A stretch of 64,000 nucleotides of DNA from Pseudorhodoferax sp. Leaf265. Lineage in GTDB: Bacteria > Pseudomonadota > Gammaproteobacteria > Burkholderiales > Burkholderiaceae_C. The notes below the pieces were generated by a model. That model was not told the origin of the DNA. It made no database searches and saw only the letters and a list, made by a program, of their open reading frames with translations. The stretch covers positions 96,542-160,541 of the forward strand of contig NZ_LMMT01000007.1 in NCBI RefSeq assembly GCF_001422365.1. The letters are read 5' to 3'. Each line of letters begins with the position of its first letter. Position 1 is the first letter of the stretch. Position numbers and translations under genes: made by a program. Positions 40,560-48,446 of this stretch are shown here, one piece after another.

Positions 40560-42376
40560 GCCTGCGCCCCCTGCTGGATTTCCTGCTGTACGACTGGCTG
40601 CAGGCCGAGAGGCTGACCGGCGCCGCACGCTACGCCGAGCACTCGCGCGAGACCTTCGATGCCGTGCTCGACACCTGCGAGCGCATCGCGCGCGAGAAGT
40701 ACGCACCCTTCAACCGGCTCGTGGACACCGAGGAGCCGCGTTTTGACGGCGAGAAGGTGATCCTGCCGGCGGCCACGCAGGCAGCGAGCCGCGCCTACGC
40801 CGAGTCCGGCATGCTCAGCGCCGCGCAGGACTACGACGAAGGTGGCATGCAGCTGCCGTTCACAGTGGAGGCCGCGGCCAACGCCTTCTTCGCGCTGGCC
40901 TCGGTCAGCATCAACTCGGCGTTGCTGACCAAGGGCAATGCCAATTTGCTGCTGGTGCATGGCACTGAGCTACAGAAAGCCGTGTTCGCGCGCAACGAGT
41001 TCAATGGCCGCTTCTCGGGCACCATGTGCTTGTCCGAGCCGCAGGCCGGCTCCTCGCTGTCGGACGTGGCCACACGTGCCGTGCCCGATGGCGATGGTTT
41101 CGAGGCCGATCCGCTGGGGCCGCGCTACCGGCTCACCGGCAACAAGATGTGGATCTCCTCGGGCGAGCACGAAATCAACGAGAACATCGTCCATCTGGTG
41201 CTGGCCAAGATCCCGGGGCCGGACGGCAAGCCGATCGCGGGCACGCGCGGCATCTCGCTGTTCATCGTGCCCAAGAAGCTGATCGACACCGCAGGCCAAC
41301 TGACGGGCGAGCGCAACGACGTGGCGCTGGCCGGCCTGAACCACAAGCTGGGCTGGCGCGGTACGACCAACACGCTGCTGAACTTCGGCGAGGGCAAGTA
41401 CCCCGTGCGCGGCGGCGCAGGCGCCATCGGCTACCTCGTGGGCCAGCCGCACGAAGGCCTGCGCTGCATGTTCCACATGATGAACGAGGCCCGCATCGCG
41501 GTCGGCACCTCGGCCACCATGCTGGGCCTGGCCGGCTACTACGCCGCGCTGGACTACGCCAGGAACCGGCCGCAGGGTCGGCCCCAGGGCAAGGCCGGCA
41601 AGGATGCGGCCGCGCCGCAGGTGCGCATCATCGAGCACGCGGACGTCAAGCGCATGCTGCTCGCGCAGAAGTCGTACGGGGAGGGCGCGCTCGCGCTGGA
41701 GCTGTATTGCGCGCGCCTGGTGGACGTGTTGCGCACCGGCGATGCGCAGGCCGTCGCCGAGGCCGGCCTGCTGCTGGAGGTGCTGACACCGATCGCCAAG
41801 AGCTGGCCCAGCGAATGGTGCCTGGAGGCCAACTCGCTCGCGATCCAGGTGCATGGCGGCTACGGCTACACGCGCGACTTTCCGGTCGAGCAGTACTGGC
41901 GCGACAACCGCCTGAACATGATCCACGAGGGCACGCACGGCATCCAGGCCATGGACCTGCTGGGCCGCAAGGTGCGCATGGAGCAGGGCCGCGGCCTGCA
42001 GCTGCTGGGCGCGCGGCTGGAGCAGACCATCGCGCGTGCCGGCGCGCAGCCGGCCCTGGCCGAAGAGGCCGCGGCGCTGAAGAACGCCTGGGCGCAGGTG
42101 CTACAGGCCACGCAGGCCGCCTGGGCCGGTGGCGAGCCCGAGCGCGCGCTGGCCAATGCCGTGCCCTACCTGCAGGCCTTCGGCCACACGGTGCTGGCCT
42201 GGATCTGGCTGGACGTGGCCTGCAGCGTGCCGGCGGACGGCAGTGCGGCGGCGCAGGGCCGTCTCGCCGCGATGCGCTTCTTCTACCGCTACGAGCTGCC
42301 CAAGATCGGCGCCTGGCTGGCGGTGGTGGCGCGCTGCGACAGCACCTGCATGGACCTACCCGAGGAAGCCTTTTGA
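40556..42376 (+). CDS. Acyl-CoA dehydrogenase, long form (FadE/AcdC-like)
   Basis: FAD enzyme that introduces the 2,3 double bond. 606 residues, longer than the 380-residue basic form, with a C-terminal helical extension of about 130 residues after GTHGIQAMDLLGRKV. Core motifs: TMCLSEPQAGSSLSD, YRLTGNKMWISSGEHE, and HGGYGYTRDFPVEQYWRD; the probable catalytic Glu is in NMIHEGTHGIQ. An insert with Pro/Lys/Gly (RPQGRPQGKAGKDAAAP) near 340-357 is typical of this subgroup. Confidence 0.93.
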   Translation: MSLRPLLDFLLYDWLQAERLTGAARYAEHSRETFDAVLDTCERIAREKYAPFNRLVDTEEPRFDGEKVILPAATQAASRAYAESGMLSAAQDYDEGGMQLPFTVEAAANAFFALASVSINSALLTKGNANLLLVHGTELQKAVFARNEFNGRFSGTMCLSEPQAGSSLSDVATRAVPDGDGFEADPLGPRYRLTGNKMWISSGEHEINENIVHLVLAKIPGPDGKPIAGTRGISLFIVPKKLIDTAGQLTGERNDVALAGLNHKLGWRGTTNTLLNFGEGKYPVRGGAGAIGYLVGQPHEGLRCMFHMMNEARIAVGTSATMLGLAGYYAALDYARNRPQGRPQGKAGKDAAAPQVRIIEHADVKRMLLAQKSYGEGALALELYCARLVDVLRTGDAQAVAEAGLLLEVLTPIAKSWPSEWCLEANSLAIQVHGGYGYTRDFPVEQYWRDNRLNMIHEGTHGIQAMDLLGRKVRMEQGRGLQLLGARLEQTIARAGAQPALAEEAAALKNAWAQVLQATQAAWAGGEPERALANAVPYLQAFGHTVLAWIWLDVACSVPADGSAAAQGRLAAMRFFYRYELPKIGAWLAVVARCDSTCMDLPEEAF

Positions 42377-42424
42377 GGCTGCGCACGTGACACCCGGGCC
42401 GAAAGGCTTGGGTACAGTGCACGC

Positions 42425-42631
42425 ATGGCAACACCTCGCAACCTCAAGCGGCTCCAGAACCTGGTCTGGATCCTGATCTACGGCGGCCTTCTGACGCTGG
42501 TGTTCGGCCTGGCGGTCGGGCGCGGCGAGGAAAAGGTGCTGGGCCACAGCCTGGTCGTCGGCGGCGCCATCGTCGCGGCGATCGGCGTGGTGCTGATCTT
42601 CGTGCGGGCGCGGCTCAAGCCTTCGCCCTGA
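42425..42631 (+). CDS. Small two-span membrane protein, unknown
   Basis: 68 residues with two hydrophobic segments (LVWILIYGGLLTLVFGLAV and SLVVGGAIVAAIGVVLIFV) and a basic N-terminus. No family recognised. It begins 48 bp after the acyl-CoA dehydrogenase and ends 37 bp before the SDR gene, on the operon strand. Codon use matches its neighbours, which supports a real gene. Confidence 0.68.
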   Translation: MATPRNLKRLQNLVWILIYGGLLTLVFGLAVGRGEEKVLGHSLVVGGAIVAAIGVVLIFVRARLKPSP

Positions 42632-42668
42632 ACCACCCAACCATTCCCAAGAAGAAACAAGGAGCAAC

Positions 42669-43463
42669 ATGAGCCGCAACATCCAGCAACTGTTCGACCT
42701 GAAGGGCAAGACCGCCCTTGTGACCGGTGGCTCACGCGGCCTGGGCCTGCAGATGGCGCATGCACTCGGAGAGGCCGGCGCGCGTGTGATGCTGAGTTCT
42801 CGCAAGGCCGAGGACCTGGAACAGGCCGTGGCCGAACTCAAGGCTGCCGGCATCGAAGCCGACTGGATCGCCGCCGACTGCGCCAAGGAAGACGAGACGC
42901 GCGGCCTGGCGGACCAGACGCTGGCGCGCTTCGGCCGCGTCGACATCCTGGTCAACAACGCGGGCGCGAGCTGGGGCGTGCCGGCCGAGGAGCACCCGGT
43001 CGCGGCCTGGGACAAGGTCATGAACCTCAACGTGCGTGGCTACTTCATCCTGGCCCAGCAGATCGCCAACGGCTGCATGATCCAGCAGGGTGGTGGCCGC
43101 ATCATCAACATCGCCTCGATCGCGGCGCTGAACGGGAACCCGGTCGGCATGAAGACCCTGGCCTACAACACCTCCAAAACGGCCGTGATCGGCTTCACCC
43201 GCACGCTGGCGGCCGAGTGGGGCCGCTACGGCATCACGGTCAACGCGATCTGCCCAGGGTTCTTCCGCACCAAGCTGTCCAACGGCCTCATCGACAGCCT
43301 GGGCGAGGACAAGATGAAGGCCGGCGCGCCGCTGCAGCGCCTGGGCGACGACGAGGACCTCAAAGGCATCACGCTGCTGTACGCGAGCGACGCCGGCAAG
43401 CACATCACGGGGCAGTGGCTGGCCGTGGACGGTGGTGTCAGTGTCGTCCTGGGTGCTGCATGA
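42669..43463 (+). CDS. Short-chain dehydrogenase/reductase (first copy)
   Basis: NAD(P)-dependent oxidoreductase, 264 residues. The dinucleotide motif is TGGSRGLGLQMA, the stabilising motif NNAG, and the catalytic Ser-Tyr-Lys is formed by the Ser of NIASIAALNG with YNTSK. AAGGAG precedes the ATG. It probably oxidises or reduces a hydroxy/keto group of a pathway intermediate; overlap by 4 bp with the following thioesterase gene ties it to this operon. Confidence 0.92.
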   Translation: MSRNIQQLFDLKGKTALVTGGSRGLGLQMAHALGEAGARVMLSSRKAEDLEQAVAELKAAGIEADWIAADCAKEDETRGLADQTLARFGRVDILVNNAGASWGVPAEEHPVAAWDKVMNLNVRGYFILAQQIANGCMIQQGGGRIINIASIAALNGNPVGMKTLAYNTSKTAVIGFTRTLAAEWGRYGITVNAICPGFFRTKLSNGLIDSLGEDKMKAGAPLQRLGDDEDLKGITLLYASDAGKHITGQWLAVDGGVSVVLGAA

Positions 43464-43879
43464 GCACACCGATCCAGCAACTCTTTGCCGTGCCCTTCAT
43501 CGACCACCTGGGCATCAGGCTCACGCGCTTCGAGGACGGGCAGTCCGAGATGCGCTACGAAGCCAAGCCCGAGCACCTGAACAACTTCCATGTCACGCAT
43601 GGCGGCGCCTGCATGACGCTGCTGGACGTGACCATGGCAGCGGCCGCCCGCAGCCTGCGGCCCGAGATGGGCGTGCTGACCATCGAGATGAAGACCAGCT
43701 TCATGCAGAGCGCGCGCGGCCCGCTGATCGGCATCGGCAAGGTGCTGCAGGCCACCGGCCGCATGGCCTTCACCGAGGCCCGCATCGAAGACCAGGAGGG
43801 CCGGCTCTGTGCCCATGCCACCGGCACCTTCAAGTACATCCCGCGCGCCCCGGCCATGGCCGAGCCGCCCAGCGACTGA
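43460..43879 (+). CDS. PaaI-family hotdog thioesterase (second copy)
   Basis: 139 residues. Hotdog core: NNFHVTHGGACMTLLDVTMA and VLTIEMKTSFMQSARGPLIG. The ATG at 43460 overlaps the SDR stop (ATGA). It differs from the first hotdog gene (40116) in its N-terminal region and motif spacing, so it is not a recent duplicate. Expected reaction: acyl-CoA hydrolysis; substrate unknown. Confidence 0.88.
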   Translation: MSTPIQQLFAVPFIDHLGIRLTRFEDGQSEMRYEAKPEHLNNFHVTHGGACMTLLDVTMAAAARSLRPEMGVLTIEMKTSFMQSARGPLIGIGKVLQATGRMAFTEARIEDQEGRLCAHATGTFKYIPRAPAMAEPPSD

Positions 43880-43901
43880 GACCAGTTCAACGGAGACCAC
43901 C

Positions 43902-44918
43902 ATGCCACGCAACCAGCAGATCCTGCTCGACAACCGTCCCGAGGGCGAAGCCCGGGCCAGCAACTTCAAGCTCGTGGAGACCGACACGCCCGCGCTGGCC
44001 GACGGCCAGGTGCTGGTGCGCCACCACTTCATGAGCCTGGACCCCTACATGCGCGGACGCATGAACGAGAGCAAGAGCTACGCGCAGCCGCAGCCCCTGG
44101 GCCAGGTCATGCAGGGCGGCACCGTGGGCGAGATCGTCGAGAGCCGCCATCCGCGCTTCGCCGTGGGCGAGAAGGTGGTCGGCTTCGGCGGCTGGCAGCA
44201 GTACAGCGTGGTCGACGCCAACCTGCCCGGCGTGCTGCGCAAGGTCGACACCAGCCAGGTGCCGCTGTCGCACTACCTGGGCGCGGTGGGCATGCCGGGC
44301 GTCACGGCCTGGTACGGCCTGGTCAAGATCATCGCGCCCAAGGCCGGCGAGACCCTGGTCGTGAGCGCGGCCAGCGGTGCCGTGGGCAGCGCCTTCGGCG
44401 CACTGGGCAAGGCGCGTGGCTGCCGCGTCGTCGGCATCGCGGGCGGGCCGGACAAATGTGCCTACGTCAAGGACGAACTCGGCTTCGACGACTGCATCGA
44501 CTACAAGGTCCACGGCGACGTGAAGAGCCTTTCGGCCGCGCTCAAGGTGGCCTGCCCGGACGGCATCGACGGCTACTTCGAGAACGTGGGCGGGATGGTC
44601 ATGGACGCCGTGATGCTGCGCACCAACGCCTTCGCGCGCATCGCGCTGTGCGGCATGATCGCCGGCTACGATGGCGCACCACTGCCCATGGCCAACCCTT
44701 CGCTGCTGCTGATCAACCGCATCAAGCTCGAAGGCTTCATCGTCAGCGAGCACATGGAGGTCTGGCCGGAGGCGTTGGCCGAACTCGGCGGCCTGGTGGC
44801 CAGCGGCAAGCTGCGCCCGCGCGAGTCCATCGCCCAGGGCCTGGCGGCGGCGCCCGAAGCCTTCCTGGGCCTGCTCAAGGGCCGCAACTTCGGCAAGCAG
44901 CTGGTGCAACTCGCCTGA
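43902..44918 (+). CDS. MDR-family NADP-dependent oxidoreductase
   Basis: 338-residue medium-chain reductase of the zinc-free group that includes leukotriene B4 12-hydroxydehydrogenase/15-oxo-prostaglandin reductase and CurA, reducing alpha,beta-unsaturated carbonyls. N-terminal SLDPYMRGRMNESKSYAQP is characteristic; the NADP motif is VVSAASGAVGSAFGALGKARG. No zinc-ligand cysteines are seen. GGAGA precedes the ATG at 43902. In this operon it could reduce an unsaturated intermediate. Confidence 0.92.
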   Translation: MPRNQQILLDNRPEGEARASNFKLVETDTPALADGQVLVRHHFMSLDPYMRGRMNESKSYAQPQPLGQVMQGGTVGEIVESRHPRFAVGEKVVGFGGWQQYSVVDANLPGVLRKVDTSQVPLSHYLGAVGMPGVTAWYGLVKIIAPKAGETLVVSAASGAVGSAFGALGKARGCRVVGIAGGPDKCAYVKDELGFDDCIDYKVHGDVKSLSAALKVACPDGIDGYFENVGGMVMDAVMLRTNAFARIALCGMIAGYDGAPLPMANPSLLLINRIKLEGFIVSEHMEVWPEALAELGGLVASGKLRPRESIAQGLAAAPEAFLGLLKGRNFGKQLVQLA

Positions 44919-44937
44919 CGTTTTCCAGGAGGCCGCC

Positions 44938-46572
44938 ATGGACCAGACGCACGAAGTCTTCAACCAGAGTTCGGCGCTGGTCGACTACGACCTGTTCGCC
45001 ACCAACCGCGGCCTGCGCGATGCGCTGGTGTTCCACGCCCCCGACCTGCAGCTGGCACCGCTGCAGTCACTCGGGCGCGAACTGGGCACGGCCGCCATGC
45101 AGGCCCATGCGCGGCTGGCCAATGTGCACGGGCCGCAACTGCACACGCACGACCGCTTCGGCCACCGCGTGGACGAGGTGGAGTTCCATCCGAGCTACCA
45201 CGCGCTGATGGCGGCCGCCGTGGGCGCAGGCCTGCACGGCACGCCCTGGGCCGGCGGCGCGCATGCCCATCTGCAGCGGGCCGCTGGCTTCATGCTGTTC
45301 ACCGAGCTCGAGCCCTCCATGCTGTGCCCGATCTCGATGACCTACGCAGTGGCGCCCGCGCTGCGCGGCAATGCAAACATCCATGCCGATTGGTCGCCCA
45401 AGCTGCAGAGCCGCTGGTACGACCCGCAGCTGCGCTTCGTCGCCGACAAGCCCGGCGTGACCATGGGCATGGGCATGACCGAGAAGCAGGGCGGCTCGGA
45501 CGTGCGCGCCAACACCACGCAAGCCGCGCATGCTGGCCGCGACGGCTGGGGCGAGCGCTACGCGATCACGGGGCACAAATGGTTCTTCTCTGCGCCGATG
45601 TGCGATGCCTTCCTGGTGCTGGCGCAGGCGCCTGCCGGGCTGTCGTGCTTCTTCCTGCCGCGCGTGCTGCCGGATGGGACCCGCAATGCCATCCGCATCC
45701 AGCGCCTGAAGGACAAGCTCGGCAACAAGGCCAACGCGAGTTCCGAGGTCGAGTTCCACGGCGCCCAGGCCTGGCTGGTCGGCGAGGAGGGCCGCGGCGT
45801 GCCGCAGATCCTCGAGATGGGCACCATGACGCGGCTGGACTGCGCCCTCGGCACCTCCGGCCTCATGCGCCAGGCGCTTGCGCTGGCGCTGCACCACACG
45901 GCCGAGCGCAAGGCCTTCGGCAAGACGCTGGCCTCGCAACCCCTGATGCGCAACGTGCTGGCCGATCTGGCGCTGGAGTCCGAGGCTGCCACCGCGCTCG
46001 CGCTGCGCCTGGCCCATGCCTTCGACCGCGCCGACGATCCCCACGAGCAACTGATGGCACGGCTGCTCACACCCGTCGCCAAATTCTGGATCTGCAAGCG
46101 CGGCAGCGCCTTCGGCCAGGAGGCCATGGAATGCCTGGGCGGCAACGGGTATGTGGAGGAGGGCGGCGAGGGCGTGATGGCCCGCATCTACCGCGAGATG
46201 CCGCTCAACTCGATCTGGGAAGGCGCGGGCAACATCATGGCGCTGGACCTGCTGCGCGTGCTGCGCAAGGGCGATGTGGCCGAGGCCCTGGCCGCGGAAC
46301 TTGCGCCTGCGCGTGGCAACGCCGCGCTGGACCGCATGGCCGCCTTGCTGCCGCAGCGCATCGCGCAGGTCGAGGGCGAGGTCGAGGCCCGGCGCCTGGC
46401 CGAGGACATCGCGTTGGCCGTGCAGGCGGCGCTGCTGGTGCGGCATTCGGCCCCGGCCGTGGCCGATGCCTTCTGCGCCTCGCGCATTGCCGGCGACTGG
46501 GGCCGCAGCTACGGCAGCCTGCCGTCGGCCTGCGACTTCGATGCCATCATCGCGCGCGCCACGCCCCACTGA
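44938..46572 (+). CDS. AidB-like acyl-CoA dehydrogenase
   Basis: 544-residue flavoprotein of the AidB/isovaleryl-CoA dehydrogenase-like group. AidB-type features are the N-terminal Asn-Leu-rich entry region, DEVEFHPSYHALMAAAV, GMGMTEKQGGSDVRANTT and ECLGGNGYVEEGGEGVMARIYREMP. E. coli AidB binds DNA and protects against alkylation, but many relatives sit in catabolic operons; here the 20-bp spacing from the oxidoreductase gene and the acyl-CoA neighbours favour a catabolic dehydrogenase. The Glu in PLNSIWEGAGN is at the usual acyl-CoA dehydrogenase position. Confidence 0.9.
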   Translation: MDQTHEVFNQSSALVDYDLFATNRGLRDALVFHAPDLQLAPLQSLGRELGTAAMQAHARLANVHGPQLHTHDRFGHRVDEVEFHPSYHALMAAAVGAGLHGTPWAGGAHAHLQRAAGFMLFTELEPSMLCPISMTYAVAPALRGNANIHADWSPKLQSRWYDPQLRFVADKPGVTMGMGMTEKQGGSDVRANTTQAAHAGRDGWGERYAITGHKWFFSAPMCDAFLVLAQAPAGLSCFFLPRVLPDGTRNAIRIQRLKDKLGNKANASSEVEFHGAQAWLVGEEGRGVPQILEMGTMTRLDCALGTSGLMRQALALALHHTAERKAFGKTLASQPLMRNVLADLALESEAATALALRLAHAFDRADDPHEQLMARLLTPVAKFWICKRGSAFGQEAMECLGGNGYVEEGGEGVMARIYREMPLNSIWEGAGNIMALDLLRVLRKGDVAEALAAELAPARGNAALDRMAALLPQRIAQVEGEVEARRLAEDIALAVQAALLVRHSAPAVADAFCASRIAGDWGRSYGSLPSACDFDAIIARATPH

Positions 46573-46588
46573 ACAAGGAGAACGCCCC

Positions 46589-47518
46589 ATGTCCGACCTG
46601 ATCCTGCACCACTTCGCCACCTCGCCGTTTTCCGAGAAGATCCGCCTTGTGCTGGGCTACAAGCAGCTGGCCTGGAAGTCGGTGCACATCCCGCCCATCA
46701 TGCCCAAGCCCGATGTGGTGGCGCTGAGCGGCGGCTACCGCAAGACGCCGCTGCTGCAGATCGGCGCCGACATCTACTGCGACACCGCGCTGATCTGCGA
46801 CGTGCTGGAACACCGCCAGCCGCAGCCCAGCCTATACCCGCCGCAGCACAAGGGCATGGCGCGCATCCTCGCGCAGTGGGCCGACACCAGCTTGTTCTGG
46901 GCCGCCATGGCCTATGCGATGCAGCCCAAGGGCCTGGCCGACATGTTCGGCAACATGCCGCCCGAGGCCGCCAAGGCCTTCGGCGAAGACCGCCGCGCGA
47001 TGCAGGTCGGCATGACGCGGCTGCGCCCGGCGGACGCCACGGCGGCGCTCAAGTCCTACCTGCGCCGGCTGTCCGAATCGCTGGAATCACAGGCCTGCCT
47101 GGTCGATGCCACGCCGGGCCTGGCCGATTTCGCGGCCTACCACCCGCTGTGGTACGTGCGCACGCGCACGCCGTCGATGGCCGGCATCTTCGATGCGTTC
47201 CCGTCGGTGCTGGCCTGGATGGACCGCATGGCCGCCATCGGCCATGGCCAGCACGACAAGCTGGCCAGTGGCGATGCGGTGGCCATCGCGGCCGCGGCCG
47301 AACCCTTGCCCGTGGCAGGCCAGACCTTCCAGGACGAGCACGGCATCGCCCTGGGCAGCCGCGTGACGGTGGCGGCCGAGAGCTTCGGCCTGGAGACCAC
47401 CGAGGGCGAACTGGTCGCGGCCACGCGCATGCACTACACCTTGAGGCGCACCGATCCACGTGCGGGCACGGTGCATGTGCATTTCCCACGTGTCGGCTAT
47501 GTGCTGAAAGCTGTCTGA
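46589..47518 (+). CDS. Glutathione S-transferase-like protein with extra C-terminal domain
   Basis: 309 residues. The N-terminal thioredoxin-fold part reads LILHHFATSPFSEKIRLVLG with the catalytic-region Ser, then GGYRKTPLLQIGADIYCDTALI, which contains the glutathione-binding Pro and the Asp-Thr-Ala. The helical domain ends near residue 230. A further 75 residues (from GQTFQDEHGIALGSRVTV) form a beta-rich unit ending VHFPRVGYVLKAV, beyond the normal GST length of about 210-230. AAGGAG precedes the ATG. Its role beside acyl-CoA enzymes is unclear. Confidence 0.87.
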   Translation: MSDLILHHFATSPFSEKIRLVLGYKQLAWKSVHIPPIMPKPDVVALSGGYRKTPLLQIGADIYCDTALICDVLEHRQPQPSLYPPQHKGMARILAQWADTSLFWAAMAYAMQPKGLADMFGNMPPEAAKAFGEDRRAMQVGMTRLRPADATAALKSYLRRLSESLESQACLVDATPGLADFAAYHPLWYVRTRTPSMAGIFDAFPSVLAWMDRMAAIGHGQHDKLASGDAVAIAAAAEPLPVAGQTFQDEHGIALGSRVTVAAESFGLETTEGELVAATRMHYTLRRTDPRAGTVHVHFPRVGYVLKAV

Positions 47519-47534
47519 CGAGAAAGAGACGAGC

Positions 47535-48437
47535 GTGATCACCGACTTCAAGAACAAGACCGCCGTGCTGACCGGCGCCGGCTCGGGCTTCGGCCTGGAG
47601 TGCGCGCGCATCGGCGCCCGCCTGGGCATGCGCCTGGTGCTGGCCGACGTGCAGCAGGACGCGCTGGACCGGGCCACGGCCGAACTCACGGCGTTGGGCG
47701 CCGAGGTGCTGCCGTTCCAGCTCGACGTGTCCAAGGCCGAGCAGGTCGAGGCGCTGGGCGCGGCGACGCTGGCGCGCTTCGGTGCGCCGCACCTGGTGTT
47801 CAACAATGCCGGGGTCGGATCGGGCGGCCTGGTCTGGGAGAACAGCGCGCACGACTGGGAGTGGGTGTTCGGCGTCAATGTCATGGGTGTGGCCCACGGC
47901 GTGCGCGTGTTCACGCCCATGATGCTGGCCGCAGCCAAGAACGATCCGGCCTGGCGCGGCCACATCGTCAACACGGCCAGCATGGCCGGCCTGCTGACGC
48001 CCCCCAACATGGGCATCTACAACGCCAGCAAGCACGCCGTGGTGGCCCTGACCGAGACCCTGTACCAGGACCTGGCATTGGTCACCGAGCAGATCAGCGC
48101 GTCGGTGCTGTGCCCTTATTTCGTGGCCACTGGCATCGACACCAGCGAACGCAACCGCCCGGCCGATCTGGCGGCTGGCGCAGCCTCGCGCAGCCAGCAG
48201 GTGAGCCAGGCCATGATGGGCAAGGCCGTGGGCGCAGGCAAGGTGTCGGCCGCCGAGGTGGCCCAGAAAGTCTTCGACGCCGTGGCGGCGCAACAGTTCT
48301 ACATCTACAGCCACCCGCGCGCGATCGGCTCGGTACAGGTGCGCATGGAAGACATCCTGCAGCAGCGCAACCCGACCGACCCGTTCGCGCACAAGCCCGA
48401 GCTGGGCGTCGAATTGCGCAAGGCCTTGCGCGGCTGA
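47535..48437 (+). CDS. Short-chain dehydrogenase/reductase (second copy)
   Basis: 300 residues. NAD(P) motif TGAGSGFGLECARIG, NNAGVGSGG, catalytic Ser in NTASMAG and Tyr-Lys in YNASKHA. The start is a GTG at 47535 with GAGACGAG upstream; no better in-frame start exists. Last gene of the rightward operon, ending 9 bp before the stop of the convergent GGDEF/EAL gene. It is not closely similar to the SDR at 42669. Confidence 0.9.
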   Translation: MITDFKNKTAVLTGAGSGFGLECARIGARLGMRLVLADVQQDALDRATAELTALGAEVLPFQLDVSKAEQVEALGAATLARFGAPHLVFNNAGVGSGGLVWENSAHDWEWVFGVNVMGVAHGVRVFTPMMLAAAKNDPAWRGHIVNTASMAGLLTPPNMGIYNASKHAVVALTETLYQDLALVTEQISASVLCPYFVATGIDTSERNRPADLAAGAASRSQQVSQAMMGKAVGAGKVSAAEVAQKVFDAVAAQQFYIYSHPRAIGSVQVRMEDILQQRNPTDPFAHKPELGVELRKALRG

Positions 48438-48446
48438 AACCTCGGT

